Shown piece after piece: positions 1 to 13,131 of a stretch of 64,000 bases of DNA. Within the stretch, counting starts at the first letter, position 1; every line of letters starts with the position of its first letter. Where the stretch lies: contig SRSI01000060.1 of NCBI GenBank assembly GCA_005656395.1, forward strand, positions 62,001 through 126,000, read 5' to 3'. A program made the position numbers and the translations under genes. The notes below the pieces were generated by a model that saw only the letters and a program-made list of their open reading frames with translations, was not told where the DNA came from and did not search any database. This DNA comes from Strongyloides papillosus. Lineage: Eukaryota; Nematoda; Chromadorea; Rhabditida; Strongyloididae.

Positions 1-2549
1 AAATACTTGTGGTAGAAGACAATACACGCTAAAAATAGCAAATAGATAAAAAATAAACTAGATTATCGTAAAGCTATACAACAAAGATAAGGAATATATG
101 AAAGTTAAAAAGCCTTATATAAACAATATAAAAATAAATTTTTATTGTTACTTTTTATTTTTAATTTACTATTCATAGGTAAAAAATGTACTTTTAAAAC
201 ACGACTTTTATAATTTTTTTTAAATAATTAAATACTTGTGTAATCCTGAAAAATGGTAAACAAATTTTAAATAATGCACTTTATAGTATTTTTTTATAAA
301 AAAGATTTATCTACTCAATATGTTGTACTTAAAATAGTAGGTTCTCAAAATTTTTAATTAGTAATTTAACAATATATAATGAGAATCTATTATTATAGTA
401 ATTTTCAAGGCATTAGGTAAAGTTTAATATTTATAACATCCTCTATTAAGTGTATAAATGGTAAAGATAGTTATTTGTTCTTACGCTAGTGTAATTTTTT
501 CTATTACGGAAACTTCATAATTACTTAAATTTAATTTAAAGTAGTCCTTGAATGATTATTTTAGTAAGAAATGTTTCATCATTGTCCTATAAATCATTCT
601 AGAGATGTGTTAAAATACACTAACATTAAAAATAAATAAAACATTCAGAAAATAACATTATTTAGTATAATTATATATACATAATAGGTGTTACCAGAAA
701 AAAATTAATTTATTCCTAATATTAAGTTGCCATTAACAGTCATTCTTTGGAAGAATGCATAATTGCCTAAAAATTTGTCAAAATTTAATATATTACATGA
801 CAAATAGAAAGCATTTATAGAGTAAAATATACTTTATTTGATAAATGAATACGATAATTATCTAAATTCTTCACTTTGAAATACTAAACTTTTTAGCAAA
901 AAATTTAAAACAAGTTGTATTATTTAAAATTAAAAAACAAATATAAAAAATTTATAGATTACGGAATCCAAACTTTATTACAGATGAAAGATTTTTTGAG
1001 TTTCGAAAATAAAGCATGAAATTATAAACTCATATTCTTAATCTAGTGTGTCAAATAAAGAATTTTTAATATATTTTATTTAAAAAAGAAAAAATCAAAA
1101 AAATATAATAATAAACTCTACAATTAGAAAAATAAAATTTCACTTAAAAATAAAAATACTTGCTTATATTAACCATCATACTCTGATAATGCTCAATCCA
1201 ATTAAAATTTCCAAGTATCCCAATAATTTGGAGATATTTTTTAAAAGATTAGATAGAAGATTAAAATAAAAGCATCGGATATGTTGTCTATTTTTTAGTA
1301 AAAATTTGTAAAAAAAGCAATTTTTTCCAAAGAATTTTGAAATTATAAATTATATAAAGAAATGTCACTATTCAATTTTAGAATGCTGCGTATATTACAA
1401 TCAATCTTATTTTTTATAACACATAAAAATACCATAATAATTGAAAAGTAAAAATAAATACATGAATTACAGTAGCAACTTTTATGAGAATTAAAAATCT
1501 TGTATTTCAACAGTTACTACTGAATTGCTTTAGGATTAGGTTAGAAACAGAGAAAAGATAACTATTTATAATTGATTATTTGATAATCATTCGAAATTGT
1601 TATAAAATTGAAAAATATCTTAAATAAAATTTCCTTAAAATTGTATAGTTTCATACTTTGACATATAAAAGATAAAATCAAATAACTTTAAATTGACGCG
1701 TTTTGAAATGTATCAGAAATTTAATTAAATAAATTGTAAACGCTTTAAGAAAATATTCTAATTTGTATGTATTATAAAGCTTTATATAACATAACGTTTT
1801 TTTTAAGTGGTTTTATTCAATAATTATTATAGAATGTATGTCAAAGTAGTTCTATTAACAAGACATGACTATGCTGAGCCAAATATTAATGTATAAAAAA
1901 GAATTAAGCAACCATGAGAATGATAGTCTATCTTAAAAAAGAATCACCCAACGATTTCTCTAAATAAATCATAAAATTGTGACGTGTATAAAGAAGTCAT
2001 TATCATTTTAATTGATAAGTTTTATATTTACATGCTAACTGTAATTATAATTTATAATCACAAATATGCAAAGAAAAAGAGTTCATTTTATCAATCTAAT
2101 GATATAAAAAAATGCATTTAAAACGATAAATTTTAATTAACTCCATTGTGAATTTCATTTCAACATAAACTACACTTTTAATAAAGAAAAACATAGTCTA
2201 TAATAATATTTTTAGCTCATAATTTTTCTTTAAAGAGAAGAAGCAAAAACTTCAAAAAAATAATTTCATAATTTATCATAAAAAAAAATTCAGTATAATA
2301 TGACTATCGAAAATGACCGAAATACCATCAAAGTGAAAAATAAATGTAAAAAATGATAAATTTTACTGTTTAATAATAATAGAAATAGACAAACAGTGAT
2401 AAGATAAGATTGATAAGTATAACCTTAGAAAATATAAATGGAATAATGTATATAATAAAGGTCAATTACAAATATTTATTAATAAGTTGAAATTATTTAC
2501 ATTGATGAAGTTATTGGTGTTAGTATTAAAATTGCGAAGAAGATTTTTT
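1..2549. other. AT-rich intergenic stretch, no gene seen
   Basis: Very AT-rich DNA with stop codons in all frames and only poly-A/poly-T tracts. No open frame with a recognisable protein, no RNA gene and no clear tandem or inverted repeat was seen. It may hold upstream or downstream regulatory DNA of a gene outside the window. Confidence 0.6.
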
Positions 2550-2906
2550 TTACAAATTTTTAGAAGATAATGTAATCTTTTCTATCTTTTCATTATCATA
2601 GCTTCTTTCTTCTCGTAATTTTTTGGCACGATCTTCTAGAATCTTTCCTGGTTCTACTAACGTTATTGTTCTTAATGTACTATCAGTATCCGTAGAAGTG
2701 GTAACTCCTGAACTTATCTCTCCACACTCCTCATCAATTGTTTTATTTAATTTTGTTGGTTTATTTAGAACTAAAAAAATAAATACACATATAAGTAGAA
2801 CACAATATTTACCTTTATATAAATTAGTCCTATTACAAATAAAGAATCCCACTGCTAAAGATGCAGCTGCTGTTAGTAGTAATTTAGAACTATTGTTAGA
2901 CAACAT
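2550..2906 (-). CDS. small predicted membrane protein, unknown function
   Basis: A 118-residue uninterrupted frame with an ATG start. Residues about 8-24 (LLLTAAASLAVGFFIC) and 33-48 (KYCVLLICVFIFLVLN) are hydrophobic and look like two membrane-spanning segments separated by a short basic loop. The rest is a charged, Thr/Ser-rich tail with a KLREERS-type helix. I do not recognise a family. Base composition is higher in GC than the flanking DNA, which supports real coding. It stands alone, more than 800 bp from the next gene, which is on the other strand. Confidence 0.5.
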   Translation of the reverse strand: MLSNNSSKLLLTAAASLAVGFFICNRTNLYKGKYCVLLICVFIFLVLNKPTKLNKTIDEECGEISSGVTTSTDTDSTLRTITLVEPGKILEDRAKKLREERSYDNEKIEKITLSSKNL

Positions 2907-3737
2907 ATCACCGTGGAAATAATAAATTCAAGATCATAAAGGTTATAAGAATCTTCATTTTATCTATATTAATATATGTGTTTATTTTGAATATCACATT
3001 TATTTAATATACAAACTTCATTAATAAAGGGAGCTTATAAATTTACATTTAAGAAATTCAACATTTTCAAACACTAAGAAAGTTTAATTGACTACGATTT
3101 TATTTTTCCGACGAGATTTGCCTTAATAGTGTGATGGTCTACGAAGCAAGACAGAATGGTAGTATGAAAAATTTGAACTCGTAAATACGTGAATGTTTTT
3201 GGCAATTTCCTTTTTAATGTTTTTGCTGTAAATTAACAAAAAACATTTGGTCGCTAGGAAATTCGAATTTGACTTGTTATCTATCTACCTAAACACCTCA
3301 TAGACCATTGCATTATTGAGGTAAGCCGTGGCACGAGAATAAAAGAGGACTTATTTTAAAATTTGTTCTATTCTCAAGAGTGGAGTCATTTAAGAGTACA
3401 AAAGGCTTAGGCATCAGTAAGAAAATCTAAGAACTGTTAAACCTAACTTTATTTGAAGAATGTTATAACCAGCATATTAGGATATAAGAAGAACTCAATT
3501 AACTGATTGAAATAGTATCGAAATTTTTAATTAAAAAATTCCAAAGATAATTATAAAATTTTCCGTCGTGACTTACTTGATGTATTAAAATCTAATTCCT
3601 TTATTGAGATCTTTGTGAACATCCCATACTTTCTCTCCCAAGAATTTATTACTCTTCCAACGACGAAAAAAACACTACACCAATAAAATTAGATATCATT
3701 TTTACATCAACATTAATATTTCAAATTAAATCTTAAT
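2907..3737. other. intergenic, divergent promoter region
   Basis: Lies between a minus-strand gene ending to the left and PBDC1 starting to the right, so it should contain both promoters. Positions 3100-3400 are less AT-rich than the surroundings, but I see no coding frame or RNA gene there. Confidence 0.4.
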
Positions 3738-4264
3738 ATGGCGGATTTGGTAACTCAATTAACGGCTCCACCAGAGGATTACATTAATGATCCATCTATA
3801 GAATTAGCTTGGGCAATGAAAGCCAGTGAAAGAGCAAGCATCCACCAAAATTTACTCCTTAGTTGTGATACTAAAACTTTAAAACTAAATAAAAACCAAG
3901 ATGATATTTATAAATCATTTAGAGAAATTTTTCCAGATTTAAATATTGAAATGGTATGTTTTTATAAGCTTAAAATTATGAAATACAGTCTTAGGTAACT
4001 GAGGAACAATTAAAAGGTGATAACAAAAAGAAATGGCACGATTTTTGTGAATCATTCAAAGAGATTGACGAATATAATATGGGAGCATTGTTAAGGATGG
4101 ATGTAAAGACGATATATTCTCCTGATAATACTATTATTGTACCAAGAATACAATTTTTAGCCATTGAGGCTGCTAGGAATATCGAAGGTCTCAACGATAA
4201 ATACAAGGAGTCCATTTCTCGTGACTACCAAAAAGCTTCTTCCGATGGAACTTTAGCTATCTGA
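3738..4264 (+). CDS. PBDC1: PBDC1-like protein (CXorf26 family)
   Basis: Two exons, 3738-3953 and 3995-4264, joined across a 41-bp intron (GTATGT...CTTAG) in phase 0, give 161 residues. The protein follows the conserved core of eukaryotic PBDC1: NDPSIELAWAMKA near residue 17, then KLNKNQDDIYKSFRE, and after the junction YNMGALLRMD and PRIQFLAIEAARNIEG. The family name (polysaccharide biosynthesis domain containing 1) reflects an old domain label; the cellular role is poorly known. Human PBDC1 is longer because of an acidic C-terminal tail that is absent here. The start is the first ATG, and the hydrophobic mid-gene codons after EMV are removed by the intron. Neighbours give no functional link. 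Confidence 0.85.
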
Positions 4265-5073
4265 CAATTTTCTTATTTGTCTTTAATTGATTGTTGTTAT
4301 TTTGTTAAATATAATGTTACGATAGATATATCTTTTTATTACTTATAAACAATTTACAAAAAAAGAACAATTCACTTAATTATTAGAGATCATATTTTTT
4401 TTTTCTGAAACATTGGTAGTAATAATTTAATTAGATGTATATTAAAACACTCAACTTACTTAAGACTCATTTTTTTGGCTTTCTCTGACAAGTTTTGAAA
4501 TTAGTCCCAAAAGTTGGATAGATTGAGATAATATTATAAAATTTTCATTATAAAATTTCCAATAGTTAAAGACGTGATAAAAACTCCGAGGGAAGTCTCT
4601 ATTTCAGGGACTGAATCCGCTATTCTTTCAGGAGTATACTCCAATACTTCTGTGAAGAAACCTCCAATTCTATTTGCTACGTTCATAATAAAATCCTTTA
4701 CTTTAGTAAAAATACTCTTTAAAAAATCTATGTTTTTCTCGACATGCAAAGAAAAATTTTGTTGCGAAAAATTGCGGTAGAAAAAACGTTTATCTTAAAA
4801 TTTAAACCGATAATTTGCGATATTTCACGATCATTTCATTCATTTTGCAATTTCTACAATATTCGCAGTACTTTTTTCTCTCTTGAAATAGAAAGATTAC
4901 ATCATACCAATTAAATTTATTTCCATACAGAACACATTTTTATGAATTTGGAGTAGAGACACCTTCTGTATTACCGGGAATTAATTTATAGAACATACTT
5001 TTATTTTATCGTCAATAATTTAGCTTCTATTAATTGTTTTATTTTTTCCCTATTAAATTAAATATTTTTTAGA
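4265..5073. other. intergenic; weak minus-strand frame at 4534-4749
   Basis: The only sizeable frame here runs on the minus strand from 4749 to 4534 (71 codons) but begins with TTG; its first in-frame ATG would give about 50 residues ending in a hydrophobic stretch. I do not count it as a gene. Positions 4800-5070 are the likely promoter and leader of the nucleoporin gene. Confidence 0.35.
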
Positions 5074-6456
5074 ATGTCTTTGTTTGGGTCTGCTCAGAAA
5101 CCTGCTTCAGCAACTACTGGATCTCTTTTTGGTGCTTCATCAACGCCTAATACGGGTTCTTTGTTTGGTAATACAACAGCAAATACTACTGGAGGATCAT
5201 TATTTGGAAGTACACCAACTCAGGCAACTGGTGGATCGTTATTTGGAAGCACACCAACCCAAGCAAGTGGTGGATCGTTATTTGGAAATACAGCTGCTCC
5301 GGCACCTACAGCAACGGGCGGGTCATTATTTGGTAGTACAGCTCCTACGTCAACGGCTACTGGTGGATCATTATTTGGGACTTCAACTACCAAAACTGGT
5401 ACCTCATTATTTGGAACTACTACAACAACTACTGCCGGAAGTACAACTACTACTGGGAGTTCATTATTTGGATCGACAACACCCACTGCCGGAAGTTCTT
5501 TATTTGGTACAGGAACATCTACTGCTGGTGGTTCCTTGTTTGGTAGTGGGACAACTACAACTACCGCTGGTGGCTCTTTATTTGGGTCTACTACTACAAC
5601 AACTACTGCTGGTGGATCTTTGTTTGGTTCTACACCAACTGCAGGAGGATCTCTATTTGGTACATCTAATACAACAGCTACAGGATCACTTTTTGGTTCA
5701 GCAACTAAACCAACAACTGGTAGTTTATTTGGAACAACGGGTTCTACTTCACTTTTTGGGTCAACTCCAGCAACTGGAACAGCAAATAGTCTCTTCAGTG
5801 GTTCGACAGCTGTTTTTCCAACAACTGATGCAAAAATCGAAAAGCCAAAAGATGAAAATCCACTTGATGGAGAAGTACCAAAGCCTTTAGTGGAACAATT
5901 TGAATTGTTATCTAAGAAATTAAAGGAGAATCAAAATCTCATAACAGAGTATTCTTTAAATTCAGCAGAAAAATGTCTCCAGATTGACGGGAAACTAGAA
6001 TCACTACGAATAATTATGGATGAGGAAAAAAAGACTATGGCTGATTTCGATAATAAATTTTCAACATTAAAGGATTCAAGTCATAAAGATTACCTTATGG
6101 CGGAAATGGTTCATAAGTTACAGGCATCTTTGGATAATGGTACTACTGCTGGAGCACAAGAATGTAGGAATTACATAATGTCTTTGGTGAATGAATATAG
6201 TCAATGTATTCAAAATTATAATGAGAAAATAGAAGAAATCTATCGTTTAATTGATGATGAATTGGATAATAGTAAAGAGAAGAGGGTTACAGAAGATGAA
6301 TTGTATGAAGATCTTGGTAGATTCGATCAACACATAAGGTCGTTATCATATAAAATATCACAGATTGAAGATGGTATGCAATCAATTAAGATGCTTTTTA
6401 TGGATAATCAGAGACAGAAGTATGGAAGATTTGTTCAGAATCCATTCGATTTTTAA
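5074..6456 (+). CDS. npp-4: FG-repeat nucleoporin, Nup58/p45 type (NPP-4-like)
   Basis: Single-exon, 460-residue component of the central channel of the nuclear pore. Residues 1-250 hold about 18 SLFG repeats spaced by Thr/Gly/Ala-rich linkers, the disordered barrier that binds transport receptors. Residues about 265-460 form an alpha-helical coiled-coil region. Its pattern (an ECRNYIMSLVNEYSQCIQNY helix, an EIYRLIDDELD turn, then a final helix with QSIKMLFMDNQRQKYG) matches the Nup58/p45 coiled coil that pairs with Nup54 and Nup62. Nup62 or Nup54 are alternatives, but the C-terminal helix pattern fits Nup58 best. The repeat DNA leaves long open frames in other phases, which are artefacts of the repeat. 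Confidence 0.78.
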   Translation: MSLFGSAQKPASATTGSLFGASSTPNTGSLFGNTTANTTGGSLFGSTPTQATGGSLFGSTPTQASGGSLFGNTAAPAPTATGGSLFGSTAPTSTATGGSLFGTSTTKTGTSLFGTTTTTTAGSTTTTGSSLFGSTTPTAGSSLFGTGTSTAGGSLFGSGTTTTTAGGSLFGSTTTTTTAGGSLFGSTPTAGGSLFGTSNTTATGSLFGSATKPTTGSLFGTTGSTSLFGSTPATGTANSLFSGSTAVFPTTDAKIEKPKDENPLDGEVPKPLVEQFELLSKKLKENQNLITEYSLNSAEKCLQIDGKLESLRIIMDEEKKTMADFDNKFSTLKDSSHKDYLMAEMVHKLQASLDNGTTAGAQECRNYIMSLVNEYSQCIQNYNEKIEEIYRLIDDELDNSKEKRVTEDELYEDLGRFDQHIRSLSYKISQIEDGMQSIKMLFMDNQRQKYGRFVQNPFDF

Positions 6457-7427
6457 GTGTATGAATGTTGGTGACACGGATGATAAAATAATATTACAAC
6501 TTATTTTTATTGTATGACTATGATTAAAACTTCCTAGAGTTCTTACGCTATGGAAAGTCAGTGACGCGATTTGTTTTGGAATTACCGTTAGAAACATTAA
6601 TTTATCTTTGTACTTTTTTCATTCAATCCTTCTCTTTAAGATTTTTACTGGGAAGATACATATATTTTATATGATTATTCTCAAATTCAGGAGAACTATT
6701 ACTCCATTTCACTGGTATAAAATAAAGTTGGAGGAATATTGTGGATGTGCCTCTTTCATTATATGTACTGAAAAATATTTTGGAGATTGTCGTTACTTTT
6801 GTTTAATAAACTTACAACTTCTCTAAGTAGAAAATTCATTTGCCTTTTTCTCATCTTTCAAAAATTAGTACACTAATTCTTGAAATAAAAATGTTTGAAA
6901 TATTTTTTTGTAATGTTTAAAATGTGTTATATTAAGTTGAATAAATTAAGTGGAATACAATAAACTTTTTAATTTGGAAATAATAGCTATTTTTGTTCTT
7001 CCGTTGTGACGTTAAATGGAATCTCGAGATCGTATACTTATTTATATATGCAGAGATTATTTTTTCTCCCTCCATAGAAATTCTTGTTCATTTACTTTTA
7101 TAATTTATGATCATTATTTTAAAATTTTTTATTTACATATTTTAATAATTATTTTATATTTCATGATCAATTCATTGTAATTAATTATAATTAGAAAGAC
7201 ATATTTTTATTAACATATTATGTACATGTATACCAGAACAATTATTTAATTGATAACCTTCACTAGAAATTTCTCTAATTTTTCGGTAAGCATTTATAAA
7301 AATACTAATTTATATGTATTTATATACTATATATAAATATAGTATTTCGCAGTTGTAGATACATTTGTTAGTTAAAAGTGTTAAATTAATATATTTTCTT
7401 CTATTTATATGTAATAATATAATACAA
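6457..7427. other. intergenic between nucleoporin and CED-11-like gene
   Basis: Contains the 3' region of the nucleoporin gene and the leader of the next gene. No supported coding frame; short TATATA runs occur at 7310-7340. The open frame of the next gene extends upstream to a TTG at 7365, but the first ATG is at 7428. Confidence 0.4.
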
Positions 7428-10400
7428 ATGGATGACTACATTATTGATACACATCATGGTATAACTAATAATATCATTAATACATCTTCTAAAAGAAAAT
7501 CTTTAAATTTGGAGACCATTGCTGTGGAAGTTGAGAGTAGTGGATTTAGTGGAAGTAGTCTAACAAATTCTAATAGTGAGCATTTTTGTGGTGGAAATAA
7601 TACACTTATACAATTATGTCCTGCACTTATTCTGAAATCAGATGACCAACTACCAAGTGCCGTTAAGCATATCTATAGCAAATTAGCACAATCAGCTAAA
7701 GAAGTAGATGATGGTATACCAAATATTATTTTTTCAATGATAAGTACTGGAAATCATCTATCTAATGAATTTTTAAATAAATTAAAAAGTGGTTTTAGTC
7801 AAGTTATTAATAAATGTCCATTGTGGTTTGTTCTTTCTGGAGAGCAAAATGATCCACTATCATTAGTTACAAGTAAAAGTATCCAAGAAAAATTACGAAA
7901 TGCTGATAAGATACAAGAGATATTAACTATTATCGTCCAAAGTACCTCTATTATACATGGAAGATCTTTATCATTTTCAAATTATATCAATGATTCATCA
8001 AGTAATAATAAACATATGATAGATTCAAAATTTAACACATTATATTTATTACTGACTACAAAAAAACAAGAAATATCACATTTTCGAGCACTTGCTGGTG
8101 TTAAACTATCTAAACCCCCTCCAGCTATTTTAATTAGCGTTCCAGATATACCAGGTCATGGGGGTGTATTACTTCATCAACAACAAAAAGGATGTAATGA
8201 AGTAACTCCAACTGAAGTTGTTATATTTGCTGGAGCATCTTTATCATCACTTGAAGAACTTGAAATTTATGCTGAATATGGTATTTGTTGTTTGGTTATT
8301 CAAGATTCCTCTGAACTATGTGCAATAATTCATACAGCATGGTTAATGTATCATTCCAGTACTTTTAATTGTGAACAATTTGAAAAATGGATTATTAATG
8401 AACTCCATTCACTGTTATCATATAAATCATATAATGATTTAGATATAAAAAAAGCAAAAGATATAATATTTAAACTTTTAGCATTCTCTTCAGGAGAAAA
8501 TTCAATTTTATCTTTCATTACACTAAATTCACTAAGTACACAATTCTCAACGAAAATTCTTGAATCTCTTCTACAAAGTGCTGTTAATTTTGAGGATATC
8601 CAAAAAGTTGTTCTTCTTGCCATTAAATTAGATTCTATATCAACTTTAGAATCATTACATATAGATCCAAGTTATTTAAGAGATTATAATGAACAAGTAT
8701 TCTATGAAATATTAACAAATCCAAGTAAAACAACAGTTCTTAGTTGTTTAATGGATCAAGGAATATTTCCAATAGGAACACCATCATTATTATTTAAACT
8801 TTTAGATATAAATTCTAATACCCAAGAAAGTTTATTTTTCCAACAAATAATTATTAAAAAATTATTTAGAAGTAGATTGAAACCACATACATTTACAAAT
8901 AATTTTGCCTCATCCATTAATATGTTATTTCAAGCACTATCATCAAATCATTTTACAAACTTATTCAACATTAATATGGATGCCAGTACAACTATATCGA
9001 CATCATTGCAAAATATTGCATTATTAATGGTTCTTTTAAATAAACCGGAAGTAGTTATTACCCTTATCTCATACTCAACTTATCCTATTCATTTATCATT
9101 AATTGTTTCAAAAATTGCAAGAATGTTAACAAAACAATGTTCTGAAAGATTTCCCTTACATTATACAAATTTATTAACATTATCAGAAGATCTGGAGACA
9201 CTTGCATGTTCACTTCTAGAAAAGTTAATTGAGATATCAAGAGAAGATGCATATAAATGTCTTTGTGAAACTGTATCAAGATATGGAGATTTAACACTTT
9301 GTGAAATTGCTCTATCATGTCAATCAAATAAATTTTTAACAAATCCACTTTCAAAGTTATGGATTGAAAGATTTTATAATGGTTCTTTTTGTGCAAAACC
9401 TATTTTTACATGGGTTCCAAGTTACCTTAAAATTTTTACATCATTTTTTTCACCACCTTCAATACCTATATTTTTTGAACCAAATTTAAATTTAAACCAT
9501 GATTATCTTAATCTAACATCGGATAATCCACTAAATACCAATGTAACATCACCAACTGTTGGATTGTTAGATGCTGATAGATTATCAATAGCATCTAAAC
9601 ATAGTGTTGCTGCTGTCCTTAGACCATATTCTATGCATAGTAGTTCATCACAACGTTCATCATCTATTTTCACTAAAAGAAATACAACTCAACCAGTTAA
9701 AAAATATTCTTTAGATGAGTGTTTACTTGATGAGTATAATGTTAATATTACAGGATCTGAAACACCCAATATAAATAATCCAGGAATATATTTCCCTCCT
9801 GAAACTGATAGGAGAATGAGAGATAGAAAACATTCAACAGAATCAAATGCATCAAGACGTTCTGTTAAAACAATTAAAAGTATTGGTGGTGGTAGAAAAA
9901 GAAACATTAATGATAAAGGTAATCGTTCAGTCGATGAAATGGAAACATTTATTCCACCAGAAAATAAAGGAATGGGAGATGAATTTTTGATAAAAGAGTT
10001 AAGGCCATTAAAATTGGATGAATTTTATTCAGCACCAATTGTCAAACTTGAGATGCGTCTTCTTTTTGACTTTATTTTTTACTTAGTAGCTTTCTATTCT
10101 GTTGGTTTACCAAATTGTGGATCTTATATTTTTAAAATTTTTCTCGGTATATGGTCTTTTTCCTATATAATTGAAAATATTTATCTGCTTTCAATGAGGA
10201 AAACATACCTACTTCAAAGTGGTAATACATTTAGATTTCTAAGTACAACATTTCTAATTGCAATTTTTTTATCAATCACCTCATTTGAAATTGTACACTA
10301 TCTTTATCCCAAATGGAGGACAAGAATTCTTACACCATATAATATACGATTTCTTTGGTTGATTCTTGTTCTCCTACATTTTATATCAAATATCCTTACT

Positions 10401-12179
10401 AATAGTATATTCCTAAGATTATATAAATTAAAATTATATCAAAAAGTATTTTTAGGGGTACTCGGTTTATCGATATATCTTTCAATTTTTTTATATTGTT
10501 TACAAATAATCATTTACCCAGATCTCAGTTTATCACTCACTACAGCATTTAAGCATCTAAAAAGTTTAGCAACATTTCAATTTCATGAAATTTTTGTTTT
10601 ATCAGATTTTTGTAAAAAAATTATAATGCCGACAAAAGAACTTTCTAGACGTCCATTCTGTATGTTTGTTAATGAGAATCGTTCTGCTACCTGTCCAACA
10701 CAATTACCACATCCATTTTTGTTTTTTTTATCATACTTTGGGGTATTACCACTTCTAATATATATTTATATTAAACTGAATTACCTTCATCATACATATC
10801 CATCGATATTATTTAAATCACTCTTAGATCTTCAGACTCTCTTTAAAATACCTCCACCATTTACATTATTTAATCTCATTATACCATTTTATGATCTTAT
10901 AATGTATATTATTGATAAAATATTTCATAAAAAACATAAGAATCTTTCAAAATCAACATCATGTACTTTTGCAAATCATGCTGATGTAACTTATATTGCA
11001 CCTTCATCAACAACAACAGATATTGATGTAAAAAGAAAAGAATCAGTTTTAATAAATCCTTTAATTCAAGGTATAACAATAACACAACCAGAAACGGGTA
11101 ATTATTTATCAAATGCTGTTTCAAAACTTTCAATTAAATATTGGAAATCAAAAAATTATCCATCATCAAGGACTTCGAAACGCCTCACACCATCAACATT
11201 AAATGAAAAAATTAAAATTCTCCTATCATCATGGACATTTACTCCAATAACTCAGGGTATTGGTGATCATGAATCTGGTTTGGAAGAATTTGTTTACTAC
11301 TCAAAAGAACATAATATTAAAAAATTTAAAATTCATCAGAAATACAGGTCGTGGCTTTATTTGATGCCTCATTATCATCCACCAAATTACTCAAAACCAA
11401 GAGAATTATTTCCAGCAGAGTTGCAGTGTTTTGTTGACTCTCCAACAACGGCAAATTTAATTGAAATTGGTAGAAATCTTAAAAATCAAAGAATTACTGA
11501 TATATTTTCGTTGACACCATCATTCATCTACTCATCATCAAAATTTAATAATAAAAATAAAGAATGGAAGTATTATTTTTCAAGTATCGGAGTCCCCTTA
11601 AATCCATCTGGAAGGACAGGAATGAGTGGAAGAGGGTTTCACCCGAAATTTGGTATTAATTATAAAGCATTTTATTGTATCTTTACAATTAATCCAGATG
11701 ATGGTAAAGTCTTCATTCTTTTTGAAACTCCAATAGGAGAAACAAGTCTCTATCAATTACCAAATTCTGATAGATATGACACAGTTTCAAGAAGTGATGT
11801 TTTTCTTGTTAAAATTTTAACACAATTAAATGTTCCTGTAAGATATATACAAATTATGTGCTCCAAATCACATCTATCGGTAGGGCATATTGAAAATAAG
11901 ACAGCTCATGTTTTGACTGAACCAATGCCTCAAGATATTGATACCGATAATTCCTGGACTGAGGCTGATGTTTGGGCTCTTAATATAAGGTAATAATAAA
12001 TTTTTATATTCTCAATTATTTAATATTTTATTATTTCTAGTGACCATTACAAGGAATTAAAAGAAAATGATTCATATAAATGGTACCACATCAATACATC
12101 TACCTCAAATAATATTTTAACAAAAACACCGCATTCAAGATTTATAAAATACTCTATGGAATTACTTGATATAGAATAA
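7428..12179 (+). CDS. ced-11: CED-11-like TRPM family protein with NUDT9-type C-terminal domain
   Basis: Exon 1 is 7428-11989 and exon 2 is 12041-12179 (intron 11990-12040, GTAATA...TTTCTAG, codon AG|T), giving 1566 residues. The N-terminal half contains a TRPM SLOG-like module (PDIPGHGGVLLHQQ, near residue 240, then VVIFAGASLSSLEELEIYAE). Residues about 875-1120 carry six or more hydrophobic segments of a TRP channel. After about residue 1290 the protein resembles the NUDT9-homology domain of TRPM2: a Tyr/Pro-rich entry (HYHPPNYSKPRELF) and NPSGRTGMSGRG near 1395. The Nudix box itself is not recognisable, so hydrolysis of ADP-ribose seems unlikely, although binding remains possible. In C. 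elegans CED-11 acts in the late morphology of dying cells (known). The ATG at 7428 was preferred over the upstream in-frame TTG. Another TRPM paralogue is the alternative. Confidence 0.72.
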
Positions 12180-13131
12180 TAAAAGTAATATCACTTGTAT
12201 ATTTCTTTAAAATACATTCATAGACATGAATATAAATAAAATTAAAACTATTTTAAAATAGAGAATGTAGAGTTATAAAAAGAAATATTATTTTATGGCA
12301 TAGACTCTATATCTACATTATATCTTTTCAATACTATTTTCTTTCCATTTTAAATAATTGATAAAGATAAAAAAAGGCATTATAAAAAAAATCGATGTTG
12401 TTAAATGTAAGGTTCAAAGTTATAATAAACTTAAAGACACTTTACATAGAAGGTTAAGCATTTCAATGTCCATTTTTTTCTATTGATATGCTATTTGTTT
12501 GATATGTATATGATGACAAGTTAATCCTTTGTCATCATTTTTTTTACTACATATTTTATAGATAGATTTTGGTAAAAAATTATTTCTAATGTACATTAAC
12601 AAATAACATTATTATTGCTATAACTCTTTATTAATATAATATATAAATAATTACATAGAATTTTGACATCATTAACATTAAATATTTAAATTTTAATCAC
12701 CTCTCCTTTAATTTAATACATTAAAGTTAGTTTAAAGTTGGTCTAAGTGTATATTTCCAATGTCCATATATGTACCAAATATATATCCACAATTATATTG
12801 CCCTTCTCGTGTCTAATGATGATAACTACCAACATTGTTCTTCCCAATAAACTGAGACTTTTAAATTTATATCACACTCTTTATTTATCTAACAATATAA
12901 CATGTATATAATATTGTATTTTTATTTTAACAAAATACATATGATAAAAGTTATTATTTTAATAGTTAAATAAATTTAAACTATTATAGTAGATATATGT
13001 ATATATGTATAATATCCACGTTATGCAAGAGCCTTTCAATAATTTTCTACTTTCTTTTCTCATCCTTTTATGTAGATAAATTATATATTTAATAAATCTG
13101 TCATATTTAATTATATCTTTTAGAGTGTATA
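12180..13131. other. AT-rich intergenic stretch
   Basis: Separates the CED-11-like and CAP-Gly genes. Short AT microsatellite-like tracts (TATATG near 12995-13010) and no credible coding frame. The ~130 bp before 13132 are the likely promoter and leader of the CAP-Gly gene. Confidence 0.45.

Noticed and set aside
4534..4749. 71-codon minus-strand frame
   Set aside because: It starts at TTG and would be about 50 residues from its first ATG; no homology or conserved pattern.
5084..5890. Long Leu/Gln-rich frame overlapping the nucleoporin, and an antisense Val/Pro-rich frame at 5220-5486
   Set aside because: Both are out-of-phase readings of the repetitive SLFG-coding DNA; the in-phase frame has a clear family.
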